Source: Gudongella sp034006985 (GTDB taxonomy: Bacteria; Bacillota; Clostridia; Tissierellales; Tissierellaceae). From it: a stretch of 64,000 nt of DNA. Position 1 is the stretch's first letter. Every line of letters starts with the position of its first letter. Made by a program: the position numbers and the translations under genes. Of this stretch, positions 35,072 to 44,168 are shown piece by piece. Location of the stretch: assembly GCA_034006985.1 (NCBI GenBank), contig JAVERT010000011.1, positions 19,392 through 83,391 on the forward strand, in the 5' to 3' direction. A model generated the notes under the pieces. The model was not told where the DNA came from and made no database searches. It worked only from the letters and a program-made list of their open reading frames with translations.

Positions 35072-35656
35072 TTAATTCCCCTCTTTGTCCTCTAAAAATT
35101 TTAAATATTCTTCATAATGATCAAAATCAGCTACTTCGTAAAAATCTTTTACATCTATATATATTATGTCTGCAGGATTATTCTCGATAATTTCATATCC
35201 ACCTTGTTCTCCTTCTGAAGCTAAAAGTTCATCTCTATACTTATTAGAGAAAAGAATGGGCATTTTTATCTTATCTTTATATATAGGTATAACAATTCCT
35301 TTTCCACATGTCTTAAATTTTAAGATTATCTGATTAATGAAATCTGCTGAAATAAGTGGTTGATCTCCTACTAAAAAAAGATAGCCCTCTACATTATCCG
35401 CCTGTGATACTCCAAGCTTTACACTCTCAGACTGGCCCAAATAAGCTCTATTATTTTCAATGGCCTCTATTCCATGGCTTTCTCCAATAATTCTAATTTT
35501 ATCTCTTCTGTATACAAGGATTACTCTAGAAAGCATTGAATTCTTAGCAGCTAAAATAACATTCTCTACTGCTTTTTTACTATTAAATTCTAATAGGAGT
35601 TTATCTCTTCGCATTCTCTTTGAATATCCAGATGCTAAAATAATACCTGCAATCAT
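35072..35656 (-). CDS. MocA-like nucleotidyltransferase
   Basis: A 194-residue NTP-transferase-fold protein starting MIAGIILASGYSKRMRRDKLLL, with GDQPLISADFI and the family's GQSESVKLG. MocA proteins attach CMP to molybdopterin. In Clostridia, related proteins sit next to selenium-dependent molybdenum hydroxylases. No molybdenum enzyme is nearby, so the substrate is uncertain. The ribosome site (GGAG, 12 nt off) is distant, and the gene starts 6 nt after glpK, suggesting coupling to it. Similarity to other small nucleotidyltransferases leaves room for another role. Confidence 0.82.
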   Translation of the reverse strand: MIAGIILASGYSKRMRRDKLLLEFNSKKAVENVILAAKNSMLSRVILVYRRDKIRIIGESHGIEAIENNRAYLGQSESVKLGVSQADNVEGYLFLVGDQPLISADFINQIILKFKTCGKGIVIPIYKDKIKMPILFSNKYRDELLASEGEQGGYEIIENNPADIIYIDVKDFYEVADFDHYEEYLKFLEDKEGN

Positions 35657-35662
35657 AGGATT

Positions 35663-37159
35663 TTAGTTCTCCTTCCAACCTAGCGACCTATCTACGGCTC
35701 TCTTCCAGTTTTTATATAACTCTTGTCTTTTTTCTTCCTCCATTTTTACCTTATAGCACCTATCAATCTGTATATTAGCTAGAATTTCATCTTGATTCTC
35801 CCAGAAATTAGTAGCGAGTCCTGCAAGATAACAAGCACCTAAGGCTGTTATCTCTGTCAATGCTGGCCTTTCTACACAGACATCTAGTATATCAGCTTGG
35901 AATTGCATTAAAAAATTATTAGCGACTGCACCACCATCTACTCTTAAAGTTTTTAATGCTACTCCTGAATCCTCTTGCATCGCTTCTAGAACATCTCTAG
36001 TACTATATGCTATTGATTCTAAAGTTGCGCGGACTATATGTTCAGCGGATGTATCTCTTGTAATCCCCACAATAGTTCCTCTTGCATACATATCCCAATA
36101 TGGAGCTCCTAATCCTACAAAAGCTGGAACAAGATAAACCCCATTGGTATCTTCTACACTATTTGCTAAAGTTTCAGATTCTTCTGAGCTTCTAATAATC
36201 TTTAAGCCATCTCGCAACCACTGTACAGCTGCCCCCGCTATAAATATACTACCCTCAAGTGCATAATAAACTTTATTATCTATACCCCATGCAATAGTTG
36301 TTACAAGGCCATGTTTCGAATTTATCATCTCTTCGCCTAGATTCATTAAGACAAAACAGCCAGTTCCATAGGTATTTTTTGCCATCCCTTTTTCAAAGCA
36401 AGTGTGGCCAAATAATGCCGCTTGCTGATCTCCCGCTATTCCGCTTATTGGAATTCTTTCGCCAAATCTCTCTAAATCTGTATATCCAAAGATGTACGAT
36501 GAGGGTTTAACCTCTGGCATCATTTCTATGGGAATTCTCAATTCGTCTAAAAGGTATTTATCCCATTTTAATTCTTTTATATCATAGAGCATAGTTCTTG
36601 ATGCATTAGAATAGTCAGTTGCATGGACTTTCCCTTTTGTTAAATTCCATAGTAGCCAAGTATCAACAGTACCAAAAAGCAGTTCTCCTCTTCTTGCTCT
36701 TTCTCTAGAACCTTCTACATTATCTAATATCCACTTTATCTTTGTAGCTGAAAAATATGCATCTATAGTTAAACCAGTTTTTTCTCTAACATATTCCTCC
36801 AAGCCACGTTCTTTTAAAGTTTCACAAATGCTTGCAGTACGTCTACACTGCCAAACAATTGCATTATATATTGGTCTTCCAGTTTTTTTATCCCAAATTA
36901 TCGTAGTTTCTCTTTGGTTTGTAATCCCTATACCAGCTATTTGACTTAAACTTACAGCTGCCTTTTCTATAACTTCTCTTAAGACTCCAGATTGGGTTCC
37001 CCAAATTTCCATCGGATCATGTTCGACCCAAGCATCTTTTGGATAATATTGTTTAAATTCTTTTTGGGCTGATGCAATCATACTCCCAGATTTATCAAAT
37101 AAAATAGCACGAGAACTCGTAGTCCCTTGATCTAGTGCCAGAATATACTTCTTTTCCAA
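35663..37159 (-). CDS. glpK: Glycerol kinase
   Basis: Phosphorylates glycerol to sn-glycerol 3-phosphate. The 498 residues are full length for the FGGY family: ILALDQGTTSSRAILFD, GITNQRETTIIWDK, CRRTASICETLKERG, ISGIAGDQQAALFGHTCF, KNTYGTGCFVLMN and the C-terminal DGGAVANNFLMQFQADI. The start is TTG at 37157-37159 with a GGGGAGGGG ribosome site. The N-terminal MEKKYILALDQG fits the family exactly. No glpF, glpD or glpO is adjacent, which is unusual. Confidence 0.97.
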   Translation of the reverse strand: MEKKYILALDQGTTSSRAILFDKSGSMIASAQKEFKQYYPKDAWVEHDPMEIWGTQSGVLREVIEKAAVSLSQIAGIGITNQRETTIIWDKKTGRPIYNAIVWQCRRTASICETLKERGLEEYVREKTGLTIDAYFSATKIKWILDNVEGSRERARRGELLFGTVDTWLLWNLTKGKVHATDYSNASRTMLYDIKELKWDKYLLDELRIPIEMMPEVKPSSYIFGYTDLERFGERIPISGIAGDQQAALFGHTCFEKGMAKNTYGTGCFVLMNLGEEMINSKHGLVTTIAWGIDNKVYYALEGSIFIAGAAVQWLRDGLKIIRSSEESETLANSVEDTNGVYLVPAFVGLGAPYWDMYARGTIVGITRDTSAEHIVRATLESIAYSTRDVLEAMQEDSGVALKTLRVDGGAVANNFLMQFQADILDVCVERPALTEITALGACYLAGLATNFWENQDEILANIQIDRCYKVKMEEEKRQELYKNWKRAVDRSLGWKEN

Positions 37160-37310
37160 TAAAACCCCTCCCCTTGTATCGCTTAATTATTGATAATTAT
37201 ATCATTTATACTTAGGTAATAAATATTTTTGCGGAATTTATAAAAAAAGCTTAAAAAAGTAAAATTTTACTATTTGTTATAAAAACTATATATATATAAG
37301 CCCTATCCTG

Positions 37311-37342
37311 AAAAGTCACAACAGAATCTTGTTGTGACTTTA
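37311..37342 (-). terminator. Terminator-like hairpin after the 37363-37809 gene
   Basis: A perfect 11-bp stem AAAGTCACAAC/GTTGTGACTTT (37312-37322 and 37331-37341) with an 8-nt loop, but only a short T-tract on the minus strand. Confidence 0.65.
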
Positions 37343-37362
37343 ATTCCAATCATTTCCTATGA

Positions 37363-37809
37363 TTAAGTGTTCCTAATTTTTATATTATTCTTTTGTAATA
37401 AGCTTACTATCTGCTCATGTTTTTTTATTTCATATTTTTGTTCGAAAATTTTCGCTCCTAATTTATTAAAATAAACGACTTTTACAAAATCTTTTCTACT
37501 TATTTCGACATTTTTTATCTCACTCCATAAAAATACTTTTTTTCCCCGCGCATTCGTTATAACGCCAGTATCAGTAATACCTAGTTTAATCCAAATTAAA
37601 ATAAATGCCACAACTCCAAATACACCAATTAAATAATGTATATATTCTTTTGTAGAATATATTGTTAATAAAACAAATGCAAATATCCCTAGAGTAAACA
37701 AGGCTATTTCCGCTATACTTTTCTTTACTGGAACCTTTATAGTTCGTATGTAAGACCATTGCTTTAGAATTATGCCAATAAAAATAACTGTAACAATAAA
37801 ATTTGCCAT
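37363..37809 (-). CDS. Small membrane protein, DUF5673-like
   Basis: I do not recognise a function. The 148 residues contain three hydrophobic helices (about 2-17, 34-53, 56-75) and a soluble C-terminal part with TGVITNARGKKVFLWSEI followed by alternating beta-like stretches. This is reminiscent of bacterial PH-like membrane proteins in which a residue-rich strand follows 'G(I/V)xxxxGKxxxWxEI'. GGAGAG precedes the ATG. It ends at its own hairpin and lies 60 bp downstream of another small membrane protein, possibly in one transcript. Confidence 0.72.
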   Translation of the reverse strand: MANFIVTVIFIGIILKQWSYIRTIKVPVKKSIAEIALFTLGIFAFVLLTIYSTKEYIHYLIGVFGVVAFILIWIKLGITDTGVITNARGKKVFLWSEIKNVEISRKDFVKVVYFNKLGAKIFEQKYEIKKHEQIVSLLQKNNIKIRNT

Positions 37810-37886
37810 ATACTTTACTCTCCTTCACAAATCCTAGTATTTTAAAAAATCCTTACTATTTTAATACAACAATGCACACTCCATAA

Positions 37887-38324
37887 TTATAAAAAAATAA
37901 AGTAAAGTATCAAAGCAACTAAAAAAACTACTATAAAACTTGCAATCATTACTCCAATTGTTTTTGAGTATCCCTGAGGGGTAATATTGCCTCCTTTATC
38001 TAATTTTTTAATTATTGGATATAATCTCCAATAAAATGACAATATAGATAATATAAGTGCAACTACACTCAGCAATTTTGTAACAGGCTTTCCCGTTAGA
38101 AGAATAACAACTAGCAATACTATAAATATAAGTTTTGTTCCAGCAACCCAATATACAAGATATTTAATAAACTCGTGGATTTCTGGATCTTTTTTTGATT
38201 TTTCCCAGCCGTTAAATACAGCCACTCCATTTCCAAGTTTAGAATCCGGTTTAAAATAAAGAATAATTACATTAGATGTTTCTAATAGAATAAATAGAAT
38301 AATAGCAATTGATAAAAAATCCAT
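37887..38324 (-). CDS. Small four-helix membrane protein, function unknown
   Basis: A 145-residue protein with about four membrane helices (2-24, 56-78, 82-100, 124-145) and short loops. The first loop contains NGVAVFNGWEKSKKDPE and the third KKLDKGGNITPQGYSKTI. No family or catalytic motif was recognised. A good AGGAGG precedes the ATG. It may be co-transcribed with the following DUF5673-like gene. Neighbouring repeats and small genes mark this as an accessory stretch. Confidence 0.72.
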   Translation of the reverse strand: MDFLSIAIILFILLETSNVIILYFKPDSKLGNGVAVFNGWEKSKKDPEIHEFIKYLVYWVAGTKLIFIVLLVVILLTGKPVTKLLSVVALILSILSFYWRLYPIIKKLDKGGNITPQGYSKTIGVMIASFIVVFLVALILYFIFL

Positions 38325-38448
38325 TTTACAACCTCCTAGAACTGATTAGTAAAATACTTATATTCATTATATCTTAAACGAAATATTTGTATAACCTATT
38401 TAAGAAACAATCTCTGAACATCAATTATCATTAAATGCTTTATATATA

Positions 38449-38550
38449 AAATAGCGTCTACGACGCTTTCGCTATTAAACCCTAGGTTTCCTTCGACGAT
38501 GCTACGCATCTGAGCCCCTTCCTCACTACGGCAGAGGATAATCCCCTACA
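38449..38550. repeat. Dispersed palindromic repeat, copy B
   Basis: The 344-bp gap between two genes holds the element AGCGTCTACGACGCT-TTCGCT, then AAACCCTAGGTTT, then GATGCTACGCATC. It contains several short inverted repeats. Its first 60 bases align with copy A at 576-645. Higher GC than its surroundings and no coding potential suggest a mobile palindromic unit. Confidence 0.55.
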
Positions 38551-38561
38551 ACCTTTATTTT

Positions 38562-38596
38562 TATTTAAAAGGAAAGTAGAACTTTCCTTTTAAATA
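38562..38596. terminator. Perfect 16-bp hairpin next to repeat B
   Basis: TATTTAAAAGGAAAGT pairs perfectly with ACTTTCCTTTTAAATA across a 3-nt loop. AT-rich flanks allow it to act as a bidirectional terminator or to be the end of the neighbouring repeat. Confidence 0.5.
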
Positions 38597-38634
38597 AAAA
38601 ACTTCCTAATTAGTTTAATTAACTAACAAGGAAG
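38596..38634 (-). terminator. Terminator after the YtxH gene
   Basis: A stem CTTCCTAATTAGTT/AACTAACAAGGAAG (38602-38615 and 38621-38634, two mismatches) is followed by TTTTTTAT on the minus strand, 35 bp past the gene's stop. Confidence 0.7.
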
Positions 38635-38668
38635 CATTTTTCAGATTTCCAAAATAATCTTTAAAATT

Positions 38669-39067
38669 CTATTTAGTATCCTTTTCTACCTTTTCAACTT
38701 CGTCCTTAACCTCTTCTTTAGTATCCTTTATAATATCCTTTACATTACTGAATCCTTCTTTAACACCTTTGGTCACTTCATCTTTTACGTCTTTCATTTT
38801 TTCCATATGCACTTCAAGGTCACTAGATACTTTGTTTTTTAATTCTTTAGCATCATCAATTTTTTCTTCTACACTTGCCTTTACATTCTCTGTGATTTCT
38901 TTGGATTTTTCTTTAATATCTTCTCTAGTTTCTTTTCCAGATTTAGGAGCCAACAAAACTCCCGCAGCTGCTCCTACAGCTGTACCTACAACAGCACCAG
39001 CTGCAACCTCTCCTGCCACATCTTTTTTACTTTTTTTAGTAAACTTTTTTATAATCTTTTCAAACAT
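38669..39067 (-). CDS. YtxH-domain protein
   Basis: A 132-residue protein with an N-terminal amphipathic basic segment, one Ala/Gly-rich hydrophobic helix (GEVAAGAVVGTAVGAAAGVLLAPKSGKETR, about residues 18-47, the YtxH signature) and a long Lys/Glu-rich coiled tail. YtxH proteins are general-stress or envelope-associated, with no known biochemical activity. I chose the ATG at 39065-39067 because AAAGGGGAAA precedes it. It is monocistronic with its own terminator. Confidence 0.82.
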   Translation of the reverse strand: MFEKIIKKFTKKSKKDVAGEVAAGAVVGTAVGAAAGVLLAPKSGKETREDIKEKSKEITENVKASVEEKIDDAKELKNKVSSDLEVHMEKMKDVKDEVTKGVKEGFSNVKDIIKDTKEEVKDEVEKVEKDTK

Positions 39068-39259
39068 ATTGATTTCCCCTTTCAAATTAAGTATTACTCA
39101 AAATTTATGAGTCTTTATAAATCTTCTAACCAATACATTTTTACCCAAGATTAGCAATTCAAATTAACAATTTCTATTTTTTGACTTTTTTCATAACTCG
39201 CAAATTGTTTTTAAGCTTAGATCATACCTTTTTTCTTTTATTCTATATCTTTACATAAA

Positions 39260-40630
39260 CTACTGTAGAATTTCATTATCCCTCATTGGAGTAATGATTT
39301 TATTATATATCAATCTAAGAAATACTATATTTAAAATCAAAGCTACTACTTCTGCAATAGGATAACCCCACCAAATAAGATTTACATCTCCTCGTAGAGA
39401 TAGAATATAGACTACAGGTAATAAAACAACCAATTGCCTAGATACTTCACCAATTAAACTTAAAATTCCATTTCCAAAAGCTTGATATACGGAACTGCAA
39501 ACAATACTAAACCCTGCAAATAGATAACCCAAACTAATAATTCGCAGTGCTGGTAAACCAATCCTGATCATCTCTTCGGAAGCATTAAACAAAGATAGTA
39601 ATTGAACGGTAAAGATTTGGATCGCCATTAAACCAATGAACATCACCCCGATGGCATAAAAAATACTCAATTTAATAGTTTCGATCAATCTTTCTTTATG
39701 TTCGGCTCCATAATTATAAGCAATAATAGGTATCATTCCATTATTCAAACCAAATACAGGCATAAATACAAAACTCTGCAATTTAAAATATACTCCAAAG
39801 ACTGCTGTAGCTGTAGAAGAAAATTTAATTAAAATATTATTAATTCCATAGGTTGTAACAGAAGTCAAAGAAATCATAATAATCGATGGAATTCCTACAG
39901 AATATATTTTTTTAATAATACGAATTTGTGGTCTGAATTTTCTTATATCTAAGCTTATTTCCTTATTCAGTTTTACATTAAAATAAAGTGCCATCATTGC
40001 TGCTACACTTTGTCCTATAACTGTCGCCACAGCCGCTCCAGCAACACCCATCTTTGGAAATCCAAAAAGTCCAAAAATAAAAATTGGATCTAAAACAATA
40101 TTAATAATAGCCCCTGTTCCCTGAGTAATCATTGTGTAAAAAGTTTTTCCAGTTGCTTGGAGCAACCGCTCAAGAGTGATTTGCATAAATAATCCAATAG
40201 AAGCAGTAGAAACTATTGTTAAATAAGACGTTCCATATTGAATAATTTGAGGGTCATTCGTTTGAGTAGAAAAATAAGTTTGTGCAAAAAAAAGACCAAA
40301 TAACAAAAATATACTATAACTAAAAAAAGCTAGAAAAATACCATTTTCTGCTGTGCGATTAGCCTCTTTTATATTCTTTGACCCTAAACTTCTAGACAAT
40401 AATGCATTAATACCCACACCTGTCCCAACAGCTATAGCAATCATCAAATTTTGCACAGGAAAAGCAAGTGAAACTGCTGTCAATGCATTTTCATTCACCC
40501 TGGCTACAAAAATACTATCCACCACATTATATAAAGCCTGTATCAACATTGAAATCATAATAGGCACAGACATATTTATTAGAAGCTTTCTTACAGGCAT
40601 AATGCCCATTTTATTCTCTTTTACTTGCAA
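39260..40630 (-). CDS. MATE-family multidrug/cation exporter
   Basis: A twelve-helix drug:Na+/H+ antiporter of about 456 residues. It has the family pattern LLINMSVPIMISMLIQALYN-VDSIFVARV near the N-terminus, VGINALLSRSLG, GAIINIVLDPIFIFGLFGFP and AYNYGAEHKERL. I chose the TTG at 40628-40630 as start because AAGGAG lies 8 nt upstream. A GTG three codons earlier overlaps that site, and an ATG (residue 8 from the TTG) is the alternative. No regulator is adjacent. A second, diverged MATE gene occurs at 42599. Confidence 0.89.
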   Translation of the reverse strand: MQVKENKMGIMPVRKLLINMSVPIMISMLIQALYNVVDSIFVARVNENALTAVSLAFPVQNLMIAIAVGTGVGINALLSRSLGSKNIKEANRTAENGIFLAFFSYSIFLLFGLFFAQTYFSTQTNDPQIIQYGTSYLTIVSTASIGLFMQITLERLLQATGKTFYTMITQGTGAIINIVLDPIFIFGLFGFPKMGVAGAAVATVIGQSVAAMMALYFNVKLNKEISLDIRKFRPQIRIIKKIYSVGIPSIIMISLTSVTTYGINNILIKFSSTATAVFGVYFKLQSFVFMPVFGLNNGMIPIIAYNYGAEHKERLIETIKLSIFYAIGVMFIGLMAIQIFTVQLLSLFNASEEMIRIGLPALRIISLGYLFAGFSIVCSSVYQAFGNGILSLIGEVSRQLVVLLPVVYILSLRGDVNLIWWGYPIAEVVALILNIVFLRLIYNKIITPMRDNEILQ

Positions 40631-40764
40631 TACTTCCACTCCTTACCTTCTATAACGATTTATTCATAAGTTTACATTATACACCTAAATTCTTTAAAAG
40701 CCACAAGATAATTTATAGTAGATAAAAAAAAGAAGACTATATTTTGCTATCTTATACCTTTTAT

Positions 40765-40973
40765 TTACCCTCCACCTACTGGTGAAAATAAAATATTATA
40801 TCATTATCATGAATTACATTATCCGATGTTGATATTATTTCCTTGACTAATAATATGGTCACATCGTAATCTTTAATACTTTTTACACCTAACAATTCAC
40901 TAATTACTATTTCTTTAAGTGACTATATTATCTCTTTTTTTATACCTTTAATTATAGAAATCTTTAAATACAA
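40765..40973 (-). pseudogene. Decayed MoaD/ThiS-like sulfur-carrier gene
   Basis: On the minus strand one frame reads SELLGVKSIKDYDVTILLV then KEIISTSDNVIHDNDIIF. A shift of frame inside a T-rich run then gives FSPVGGG followed by TAA, the characteristic diglycine end of MoaD/ThiS proteins. An in-frame TAG upstream (near 40940) and the frameshift make it non-functional as written. The order (hydrophobic strand, D-N-D-I-I-F, PVGGG end) is the ubiquitin-fold C-terminal pattern. No start with ribosome site is visible. A sequencing error could explain the shift but not the internal stop. Confidence 0.5.
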
Positions 40974-41097
40974 TATTTTTATTGGTATAGTATATTTGTG
41001 TTACGTTACCACGGTATTGTATGTTTATAATTCCATTAATAAGGTATAAATATAAAGATAGCTAGTAACTCACCAGAATCTAAAAGGAGGATTTATT

Positions 41098-42336
41098 ATG
41101 TTTGATTTTCAAGGAGTAGTTAATAATATATTAGCCTATATTCCTAGTATATTTAAAGCATTAATACTTTTACTTATAGCTTGGGGTATCGCAGTTCTCG
41201 CAAAAAATATAGTAGAAAAGATTCTATTAAAGGCCGGCGTGGATACTCGTTTATCTAAGGGGACAGAACCACCAGATTTGGAAAGTGGTAAAAACAAAGT
41301 AAAATCTATAGCAAAAATAGTTTATTTCTTTGTATTTATAATGTTTTTACCGAGCATACTAGATGCACTGGACATGGAATCCGTATCTCAGCCGATATCT
41401 AATATGATGAATAGCTTATTAGGATTTATACCAAATCTTATAGGAGCAGGTATAATAATATTTATTGGATATTTTGTAGCTAAAATATTAGCTGACTTAA
41501 CTAAGACTCTTTTAACAACTTTAAACATAGACAAATATTACAGTAAAATCATGCCAAGTGAAGGTGAAAATGTAGAAGTCAAAAATAAGAATACAATAGC
41601 AGATGTTCTTTCAAAGGTAGTATTTGTAATTATTTTGATTCCAATAATTACAGTAGCTCTTCAAACATTGAAGATGGATACTTTGACTCAGCCAATTGTA
41701 TTGATATTAAACAAAGTACTTCTGATGATACCAAATATATTTGTAGCTGTAATCCTTATAATTTTAGGATATTATATAGCTAAATTTGTTGCACAACTTC
41801 TAGAATCTCTACTAACAAGCATCGGAATAGAAAATGTATATGCATGGGCAAGTAAGAATACAGATACTACTATTCCAAAATTTAATCTATCAAAAATAAT
41901 AAGCAATGTAGTTAAGTTTTTAATTATGCTATTTTTCACAGTTGAAGCTTTAAGCGTTTTAAAGCTAGATGTATTGAATACTATTGGATATGCAATAATT
42001 GGATACATCCCTCTTATCTTAAGCGGACTAGTAATTATAGGCTTAGGAATCTTTGGTGGTTACTTTGTTGAAGGGCTGATTAAGAAATATGCAAATAGTC
42101 CATTTTCAGCAATGATAGCTAAGTATATAATTATTACATTTGCTATATTTATGACACTTGAACAAATAAAATTTGCATCTTCCATAGTTAATCTAGCATT
42201 CTTGTTGGTACTGGGTTCATTATCAGTTGCATTTGCAGTTTCATTTGGACTTGGGGGAAGAGAATTTGCAAAACGTCAACTTGAAAAATTTGAAGGTAAA
42301 ATTGAAAAAGAAGACAATAAACCTCCAATAGATTAA
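41098..42336 (+). CDS. Mechanosensitive-ion-channel-related membrane protein with repeated TM-helix modules (CmpX/YdjN type)
   Basis: A 412-residue membrane protein made of three similar units, each with paired helices around IPSIFKALILLLIAWGIAV, IPNLIGAGIIIFIGYFVAK and IPNIFVAVILIILGYYIAK and the following 'PI..LL..' segment. The C-terminal LGSLSVAFAVSFGLGGREFA resembles the pore helix of the MscS superfamily. The MscS beta domain itself is absent or replaced by a short charged tail. Such proteins are annotated as small-conductance channel relatives, and direct gating evidence is limited. A strong AAAAGGAGG precedes the ATG and an intrinsic terminator follows. Confidence 0.82.
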   Translation: MFDFQGVVNNILAYIPSIFKALILLLIAWGIAVLAKNIVEKILLKAGVDTRLSKGTEPPDLESGKNKVKSIAKIVYFFVFIMFLPSILDALDMESVSQPISNMMNSLLGFIPNLIGAGIIIFIGYFVAKILADLTKTLLTTLNIDKYYSKIMPSEGENVEVKNKNTIADVLSKVVFVIILIPIITVALQTLKMDTLTQPIVLILNKVLLMIPNIFVAVILIILGYYIAKFVAQLLESLLTSIGIENVYAWASKNTDTTIPKFNLSKIISNVVKFLIMLFFTVEALSVLKLDVLNTIGYAIIGYIPLILSGLVIIGLGIFGGYFVEGLIKKYANSPFSAMIAKYIIITFAIFMTLEQIKFASSIVNLAFLLVLGSLSVAFAVSFGLGGREFAKRQLEKFEGKIEKEDNKPPID

Positions 42337-42415
42337 AAGCCTTAGTTATAAGCAATAAACATCTTAAAAAATAGATACTTACATTTTGAGATAATATAAC
42401 AATTTATAAATACAA

Positions 42416-42460
42416 TGCCTTCTGGTTAGAGTAAAATGATCTAGCTGGAAGGTGTTTTTT
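42416..42460 (+). terminator. Terminator after the channel-like gene
   Basis: CCTTCTGGTTAGA (42418-42430) pairs with TCTAGCTGGAAGG (42440-42452), 13 pairs including three G-U wobbles, and is followed by GTGTTTTTT. Confidence 0.78.
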
Positions 42461-42598
42461 ATGGTAGTTTGTTAATAATAATATTCCAACTTTAGTTTGA
42501 AAAACAAAATATATATAGTATAATTGATATATTCGTCTTTTTCATCCATACAATGGTCCTTAAGGTGAATCTTAATTTTATTTTTGAAAGGTGATTAT

Positions 42599-43957
42599 AT
42601 GGATAAGAACAGTAATAAAGAAAGAGCTGAAAGGCTCGGAAACGAACCAGTATTGGGACTATTATTGAAGTTTTCTATACCAGCTATAGTTGGTATGCTT
42701 GTAAATGCACTTTATAATATAGTAGATAGAATTTTTATAGGAAGAGGAGTAGGTGGAGTCGCAATTGGAGGAATTTATCTAGGAATGCCGCTTATGCTTA
42801 TTATTATGGCATTTGGTATGCTTATTGGAATCGGTGGCAATACATTGGTATCAATAAGACTTGGTCAAGATAAACAAGATGAGGCTGACCAGATAGCAAG
42901 TAACTCCTTATCCCTACTTTTTATTATCGGGATAGCTTTGAGCATATTGGGTTTAACTTTTCTTGAACCACTATTAAAACTTTTTGGAGCAAGTGCTTCT
43001 AATATTGGCTATGCAATGGATTATTTAAAAATTATTTTAATTGGTGCACCGTTTAATGTCATAGGCTTTGGTATGAACAACTTTATAAGAGGAGAAGGCA
43101 ATCCAAAGGTAGCGATGTTTACAATGCTAATTGGAGCTGTAACAAACATTATACTTGATTATATTTTTATCTTCCCATTCCAAATGGGAGTTCAAGGGGC
43201 AGCTTTAGCTACTATAATTGCTCAATTCATTTCCGCTTCTTGGGTCGTTTATTACTTCTATTCCAAGAAAAGTGTACTTTCGATTCAAAGAAAATATATG
43301 AAATTAAAAGCTTCTATTGTTAAAAAAGTTGTTACAAATGGTTTTGCACCATTTAGTATGCAGATAGCTGCTAGTATGGTTACAGCACTTTATAATACAA
43401 ATCTTCAAACTTACGGTGGTGATTTGGCTACTTCAAGTATGGGGGTAATAAACTCTGTAGCAATGATGATTTTAATGCCTGTTTTTGGTATAAACCAAGG
43501 TTCGCAGCCTATTATGGGTTATAATTACGGAGCAACTAAATACGACAGGGTTAAGAAAACAGTAATATATGCATCTCTAGCCGCAACATTTATAACTACT
43601 CTGGGGTTTTTAATTGTTCAGTTTTTCCCTACTCAGATAATTACTCTTTTCGTAGGTAAAGATGGAAGTCAGGATTTACTTGATATAGCTGTTCCTGGTA
43701 TTCGAATCCTTTTAAGCATGTTCCCTATAATAGGATTCCAAATTGTCAGCACATCATATTTCCAAGCAACAGGGAGACCAAAATATGCAATGCTCCTTAG
43801 TATGTCAAGGCAAGTTTTAATACTTATACCAGCCCTACTAATACTACCACAATTCTTTCAACTAACAGGTGTATGGATGTCTGGCGCTTTGGCGGATTTA
43901 CTATCTTCACTTATAACTGCAGTATTAATAATAAGCTCAGTTAAACAACTTAAGTAA
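42599..43957 (+). CDS. MATE-family exporter
   Basis: A 452-residue twelve-helix MATE antiporter. It has FSIPAIVGMLVNALYNIVDRIFIG at the N-terminus, GIGGNTLVSIRLGQ, NNFIRGEGNPK, GAVTNIILDYIFIFPF and the second-half FGINQGSQPIMGYNYGATKYDRV. I chose the ATG at 42599 because GAAAGGTGA precedes it. An upstream TTG lies inside the ribosome site. It is clearly diverged from the MATE gene at 39260, so it is not a recent duplicate. Its 3' end abuts the repeat at 43963-44125. Confidence 0.9.
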   Translation: MDKNSNKERAERLGNEPVLGLLLKFSIPAIVGMLVNALYNIVDRIFIGRGVGGVAIGGIYLGMPLMLIIMAFGMLIGIGGNTLVSIRLGQDKQDEADQIASNSLSLLFIIGIALSILGLTFLEPLLKLFGASASNIGYAMDYLKIILIGAPFNVIGFGMNNFIRGEGNPKVAMFTMLIGAVTNIILDYIFIFPFQMGVQGAALATIIAQFISASWVVYYFYSKKSVLSIQRKYMKLKASIVKKVVTNGFAPFSMQIAASMVTALYNTNLQTYGGDLATSSMGVINSVAMMILMPVFGINQGSQPIMGYNYGATKYDRVKKTVIYASLAATFITTLGFLIVQFFPTQIITLFVGKDGSQDLLDIAVPGIRILLSMFPIIGFQIVSTSYFQATGRPKYAMLLSMSRQVLILIPALLILPQFFQLTGVWMSGALADLLSSLITAVLIISSVKQLK

Positions 43958-43962
43958 ATTCA

Positions 43963-44125
43963 GTTCACAGTTCACAATTGAAAAGGTTATAAGATTAGAA
44001 AAAAGATCCTCACGCTACGCTCAGGATGACAAACTTTCTGTCATTTCGAGAGTTCTCTGTCATTTCGAGCGTAGCCGAGAAATCTTAAAGCAAAGATCCT
44101 AAACTGCGCACATAGGATGACAAAT
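43963..44125. repeat. Composite palindromic intergenic repeat
   Basis: Between convergent genes lies a 160-bp block with two GATCCT...AGGATGACA units (near 44008-44032 and 44096-44122), two CTGTCATTTCGAG direct repeats (44038 and 44057) and GAGCGTAGCCGAGAAATCTT. The parts are inverted relatives of each other, so the block can form nested hairpins. This type of 'GATTTCTCG...CGAAATGACA' repeat is familiar from many bacterial genomes. It has no coding potential. Confidence 0.7.
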
Positions 44126-44128
44126 CAA

Positions 44129-44168
44129 ATAAAAAACAAAGGGATATATAGTCAACTATATATCCCTT
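44129..44168 (-). terminator. Terminator after the Nudix gene
   Basis: A 13-bp stem AAGGGATATATAG/CTATATATCCCTT (44139-44151 and 44156-44168) with loop TCAA is followed by TTGTTTTTTATTT on the minus strand. It covers the gene's stop. Confidence 0.9.
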
